Position numbers and translations under genes: made by a program
Assembly: GCA_964639665.1 (NCBI GenBank)
Contig: CAZXEU010000211.1
Span: 1-18,938, forward strand
Direction of reading: 5' to 3'
Length of the DNA: 18,938 bases
DNA from: CAZXEU01 sp964639665
GTDB taxonomy: Bacteria > Bacteroidota > Rhodothermia > Rhodothermales > Bin80
Part shown: one piece after another, positions 16,447 through 18,938 of the stretch
How positions within the stretch are numbered: position 1 is the stretch's first letter
Layout of the letters: each line of letters opens with the position of its first letter
The notes under the pieces: generated by a model
What the model saw: only the letters and a program-made list of their open reading frames with translations
What the model was told of the DNA's origin: nothing
Databases searched by the model: none

Positions 16447-16991
16447 CCTGCAATAGCCGCGGCCCGGCAAAGCTCGCCGTTCTGTTCGCCGGGCTTCTTT
16501 GCCTGACCGGCCCGACCGTTCCGCCTGCGCCGGACTGCACCCCATCCCCGGAGTATTACCGGATTGAGCTCGTTCCCACGCGAAGAGTGCCTGCGGCTCG
16601 CAGTGCTGTCGGCAGGGCGGATGTCAGCTTTGCGCCCTCCCCTTTCGGCGTTGCGGTTTCAGCAAGTGGCCACTACGTCTACGACCTTGCCGTGTCTGTC
16701 ACCAATCTCCTGGAGGCGCCGGCGGGCAAGGTCTACGCCGTCTGGATTACTACACCAAGTCTGGAACTGGTGCGGCGGCTCGGTGCTCTGTCGCCAGACG
16801 AAACGGTCACCGGTCGGGTCGACTGGAACAAATTCCTCGTGGTAATCAGTTTGGAAGACGACATCGACCCACCGGCGCAGCGCTGGCAGGGTCCGATTGT
16901 TATGCGTGGCCTCTCGCGTAGCGGCTTGATGCACACGTCCGCCGGGCACGGTCCCTTCCAACAGGAGCCTTGCGCCACCTACGGGTACTAG
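16431..16991 (+). CDS. Small exported protein with RskA-C-like beta core
   Basis: 186 aa, ATG at 16431, inside the end of the previous gene (16 nt overlap). A hydrophobic stretch (LAVLFAGLLCLTG, ~15-27) is a signal peptide or lipoprotein-like leader ending before PDC (Cys36). The core (~75-165) reads YDLAVSVTNLLEAPAGKVYA, VWITTPSLELVRRLGALSPD, FLVVISLEDDIDPPAQRWQG and PIVMRGLS. The pattern of a V/YxVWxxxP strand, a small number-of-units segment and a (P)xGPxVxRG end resembles the C-terminal domain of RskA-type anti-sigma factors, but there is no N-terminal anti-sigma helix, so a regulatory role is not implied. Sitting between the LVIVD pair and the multicopper oxidase, 5 bp before the latter, it is probably an accessory of that system. 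The function is unknown. Confidence 0.75.
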   Translation: MGQQLACNSRGPAKLAVLFAGLLCLTGPTVPPAPDCTPSPEYYRIELVPTRRVPAARSAVGRADVSFAPSPFGVAVSASGHYVYDLAVSVTNLLEAPAGKVYAVWITTPSLELVRRLGALSPDETVTGRVDWNKFLVVISLEDDIDPPAQRWQGPIVMRGLSRSGLMHTSAGHGPFQQEPCATYGY

Positions 16992-16996
16992 ACTTG

Positions 16997-18682
16997 ATGG
17001 GAGGCTTGTGTTTCCCGGTCCTGTTCGGTGCTGCGCTGGGCCTGCTGTCTCTTCCGGCCAGCGCTCAGCACGAGCACCACATGCAGCATGCGCCGGCCGA
17101 CAGCCTGGCCTGGCGCATGCCTCCCATGGACATGAGCATGCCCATGCTGCCCGGCCTGGAACGTGCCCTGCCGCCCACGCAGCCGTTCCTGGCGGGGCAC
17201 TTGACGGATCCGGCTGGCCTTCCCGAAGCCCGGCCCGCCCGGCTCGCCGCGCTCTCCGACGGCGACACCCTTCACTTGGAGGCATCGCTCGTGCGCCGGC
17301 AGATTCACGGACGGACACTGGTGGCATACGGCTACAATGGCCAGTATCCCGGCCCGCTGATCAGGGTTGACAAGGGCGCAACAATTGTCGTGCGCTTCAC
17401 CAATGCCATTGAAATGCCAACCACCGTACACTGGCACGGGCTGCGCCTCGACAACCGTTTTGACGGCATTGCCGGCATCACGCAGGAAGCGGTAAGTGTA
17501 GGCGAAACGTTCTATTACGAGGTGTACTTCCCTGATCCAGGCCTCTACTGGTACCACCCGCATATGCGCGAGGACATTCAGCAAGACCTTGGCCTTTACG
17601 GTAACATGCTGGTCGACCCTGTGCAGGAGGACTACTACAGCCCTGTACACCGGGAGGAATTCCTCCTTCTGGATGACTTGCTGATGGACAGCCATGGCCT
17701 TATCCCGTGGGGCTTGGAAGCCCCAACCCACGCGCTTATGGGACGGTTCGGCAACGTGATGCTAACCAATGGAGCGCCTGATTACCGCCTAAGCGCCCAA
17801 CTAGGCGAGGTAATCCGATTCCACCTGACGAACGCGGCCAATGCTCGAACTTTCAACGTGACATTCGGCGGGGCTAAGGTAAAGCTCATCGCCTCCGATC
17901 TCAGCCGATTTGAGCGGGAGGCATTCGTGGAAAGCGTGCCCATTGCACCTGCAGAGCGTTACGTCGCAGAGGTCATGTTCGATGAGCCACGACAGTATGC
18001 CATCACCAACTCGATCCAGGCCATAAACCACTTCCGTGGCGAGTTTTACCCGCATATCGACACGCTGGCTTTGGTAACGGTTACGGATGAGCCGGCTCAG
18101 CCCGATCTTTCGGAGCAATTTGCCCGCCTGCGCAGCAATGCTGACGTGCAGGCAGACGTGGCGGCCTTCCACGAGCACTTCGACCGACCACCTGACAAGG
18201 AGCTCGTATTCTCCGTCCGCGTACAGAACCTTCCGGTGCCTATCATGATGGCCATGGAAATCGACACGCTCTATGTGCCGCCGATGGAGTGGAATGATGC
18301 CATGCCCATGATGAATTGGCTTTCAACCGGTGCCCAGGTCGAGTGGCTCCTGGTCGAGCCGTCGAGTGGAGACGAGAACATGGATGTACAGTGGCGTTTC
18401 GGGCAAGGCGACGTGATCAAGGTGCGCCTGTTCAACGATCCGACGACTTTCCACCCCATGAACCATCCGTTTCACATACACGGCCAGCGGTTCCTGGTTC
18501 TGTCGCTGGACGGCATTCCGAATACGAACATGGTGTGGAAGGATACTGCCATTGTTCCCGTGGGCTCGACCATGGACATCCTCATAGACATGGACAATCC
18601 GGGAGACTGGATGGCCCATTGCCACATATCCGAGCACCTGCACTCCGGCATGATGCTTGGCTTTAGCGTGAGTGGCGACTGA
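16997..18682 (+). CDS. Secreted multicopper oxidase with His/Met-rich N-terminus
   Basis: 561 aa from the ATG at 16997; a TTG at 16970 is in frame and would overlap the preceding gene, so it is the less likely start. The signal peptide (MGGLCFPVLFGAALGLLSLPASA) is followed by a His/Met-rich stretch (QHEHHMQH, MPPMDMSMPML). All four copper motifs are present: HWHG (His145/147), WYHPH (His187/189), HPFHIHG (His490/493/495) and HCHISEHLHSGM (His541, Cys542, His543, His547, axial Met552). Three cupredoxin domains are expected. A T1 Met ligand is typical of CueO/CotA-like laccases and metallo-oxidases rather than high-potential laccases. The reaction is one-electron oxidation of phenols or metal ions coupled to O2 reduction; substrate and exact subfamily are not readable. 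It is the last gene of the propeller cluster. Confidence 0.92.
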   Translation: MGGLCFPVLFGAALGLLSLPASAQHEHHMQHAPADSLAWRMPPMDMSMPMLPGLERALPPTQPFLAGHLTDPAGLPEARPARLAALSDGDTLHLEASLVRRQIHGRTLVAYGYNGQYPGPLIRVDKGATIVVRFTNAIEMPTTVHWHGLRLDNRFDGIAGITQEAVSVGETFYYEVYFPDPGLYWYHPHMREDIQQDLGLYGNMLVDPVQEDYYSPVHREEFLLLDDLLMDSHGLIPWGLEAPTHALMGRFGNVMLTNGAPDYRLSAQLGEVIRFHLTNAANARTFNVTFGGAKVKLIASDLSRFEREAFVESVPIAPAERYVAEVMFDEPRQYAITNSIQAINHFRGEFYPHIDTLALVTVTDEPAQPDLSEQFARLRSNADVQADVAAFHEHFDRPPDKELVFSVRVQNLPVPIMMAMEIDTLYVPPMEWNDAMPMMNWLSTGAQVEWLLVEPSSGDENMDVQWRFGQGDVIKVRLFNDPTTFHPMNHPFHIHGQRFLVLSLDGIPNTNMVWKDTAIVPVGSTMDILIDMDNPGDWMAHCHISEHLHSGMMLGFSVSGD

Positions 18683-18733
18683 CAAGTGATACCATCGGTT
18701 TGGTGAATGATCACACGACATAGTATCTTGCGC

Positions 18734-18754
18734 TCGGGCCGTTGCTTGGCCCGA
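18734..18754 (+). terminator. Hairpin after the multicopper oxidase gene
   Basis: TCGGGCC-gttgctt-GGCCCGA is a perfect 7 bp GC-rich stem with a 7 nt loop, 52 bp after the oxidase stop. The following acagtgtttgt is only weakly T-rich. It is the best terminator-like structure in the window and sensibly placed before the next lipoprotein gene. Confidence 0.5.
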
Positions 18755-18819
18755 ACAGTGTTTGTCCGGTCCCTGCACCTGATGCGTGTTCTCACACCTG
18801 TTTGAACCTTCTGCCAACC

Positions 18820-18938
18820 ATGAACAGCTCTATCTCTCTTCTGCGTTATTGCCCGGCCGCGCTCATCGTTGCGGCCTTGGTGGCCACCGGTTGCTCTCCG
18901 CGAAATGTCGAGGTCCTGGGTGTTTCGGGCCCCGACCG
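18820..18938 (+). CDS. N-terminus of a lipoprotein (3' truncated by window)
   Basis: ATG at 18820; 39 codons are visible to the window end with no stop. MNSSISLLRYCPAALIVAAL followed by VATGC is a typical lipoprotein signal with lipobox ATGC (Cys25), then SPRNVEVLGVSGPD. It follows the multicopper oxidase on the same strand after a 137 bp gap holding a hairpin, so it is probably a separate transcript. A TTTG (18700-18703) and TATCTTG (18724-18730) pair, 20 nt apart, upstream is a possible but imperfect Bacteroidota-type promoter. The mature protein cannot be classified from 14 residues. Confidence 0.7.
   Translation, partial: MNSSISLLRYCPAALIVAALVATGCSPRNVEVLGVSGPD

Overview
The window is bacterial, GC-rich (about 60% by eye) and dense in exported proteins. 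Nearly every gene starts with a Sec, lipoprotein or twin-arginine signal. The gene content is secreted beta-propellers, a DUF1549/DUF1553 cytochrome paired with a DUF1501 protein, a lipoprotein sulfatase, a Tat-exported sugar-phosphate-isomerase-like protein and a multicopper oxidase. It fits a marine or host-associated heterotroph of the Rhodothermota/Balneolota/Gemmatimonadota kind. One TAnnTTTG-like -7 element (10715-10722) favours the Bacteroidota/Rhodothermota side. The taxonomic call is an inference and only moderately secure. No tRNA, rRNA, CRISPR array, transposase or phage gene was seen.

Layout. Bases 1-44 are the last codons of a + strand gene whose C-terminus matches two complete genes at the other end of the window. 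Facing it on the - strand is a likely operon, in transcription order: GTG-started cytochrome-like DUF2231/PSCyt1/DUF1549/DUF1553 protein (6933-4087), DUF1501 protein (4077-2671, 9 bp gap) and an FG-GAP plus choice-of-anchor-B beta-propeller (2578-203, 92 bp gap). A 477 bp divergent gap follows, then two + strand secreted proteins: a putative HExxH metallopeptidase (7411-8412) and a 6-bladed beta-propeller lipoprotein (8513-9667). About 1.1 kb without a convincing gene (9668-10791) precedes an iduronate-2-sulfatase-like lipoprotein sulfatase (10792-12255). It converges with a Tat-exported sugar phosphate isomerase/epimerase family protein (13401-12424).

The right third is a + strand cluster. 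Two tandem LVIVD-type beta-propeller paralogues (13730-15109, 15142-16446) are followed by a small exported protein with an RskA-C-like core (16431-16991, overlapping the previous gene by 16 nt) and a multicopper oxidase (16997-18682, 5 bp gap). A hairpin follows, then the start of another lipoprotein gene that runs off the window (18820 onward).

How the genes may work together. The most unusual signal is that the two LVIVD propellers and the choice-of-anchor-B propeller each place a histidine motif on four successive blades (FHN/YHD/GHT/HNHE and AHN/THD/AHQ/DHN). Together with the tight coupling to a copper oxidase that has its own His/Met-rich N-terminus, this suggests, as an inference, metal-binding propellers in a periplasmic or outer-membrane redox module. 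The sulfatase, isomerase-like protein and PSD1/DUF1501 pair are a familiar exported toolkit for breaking down complex, often sulfated, glycans; no substrate can be read from the sequence.
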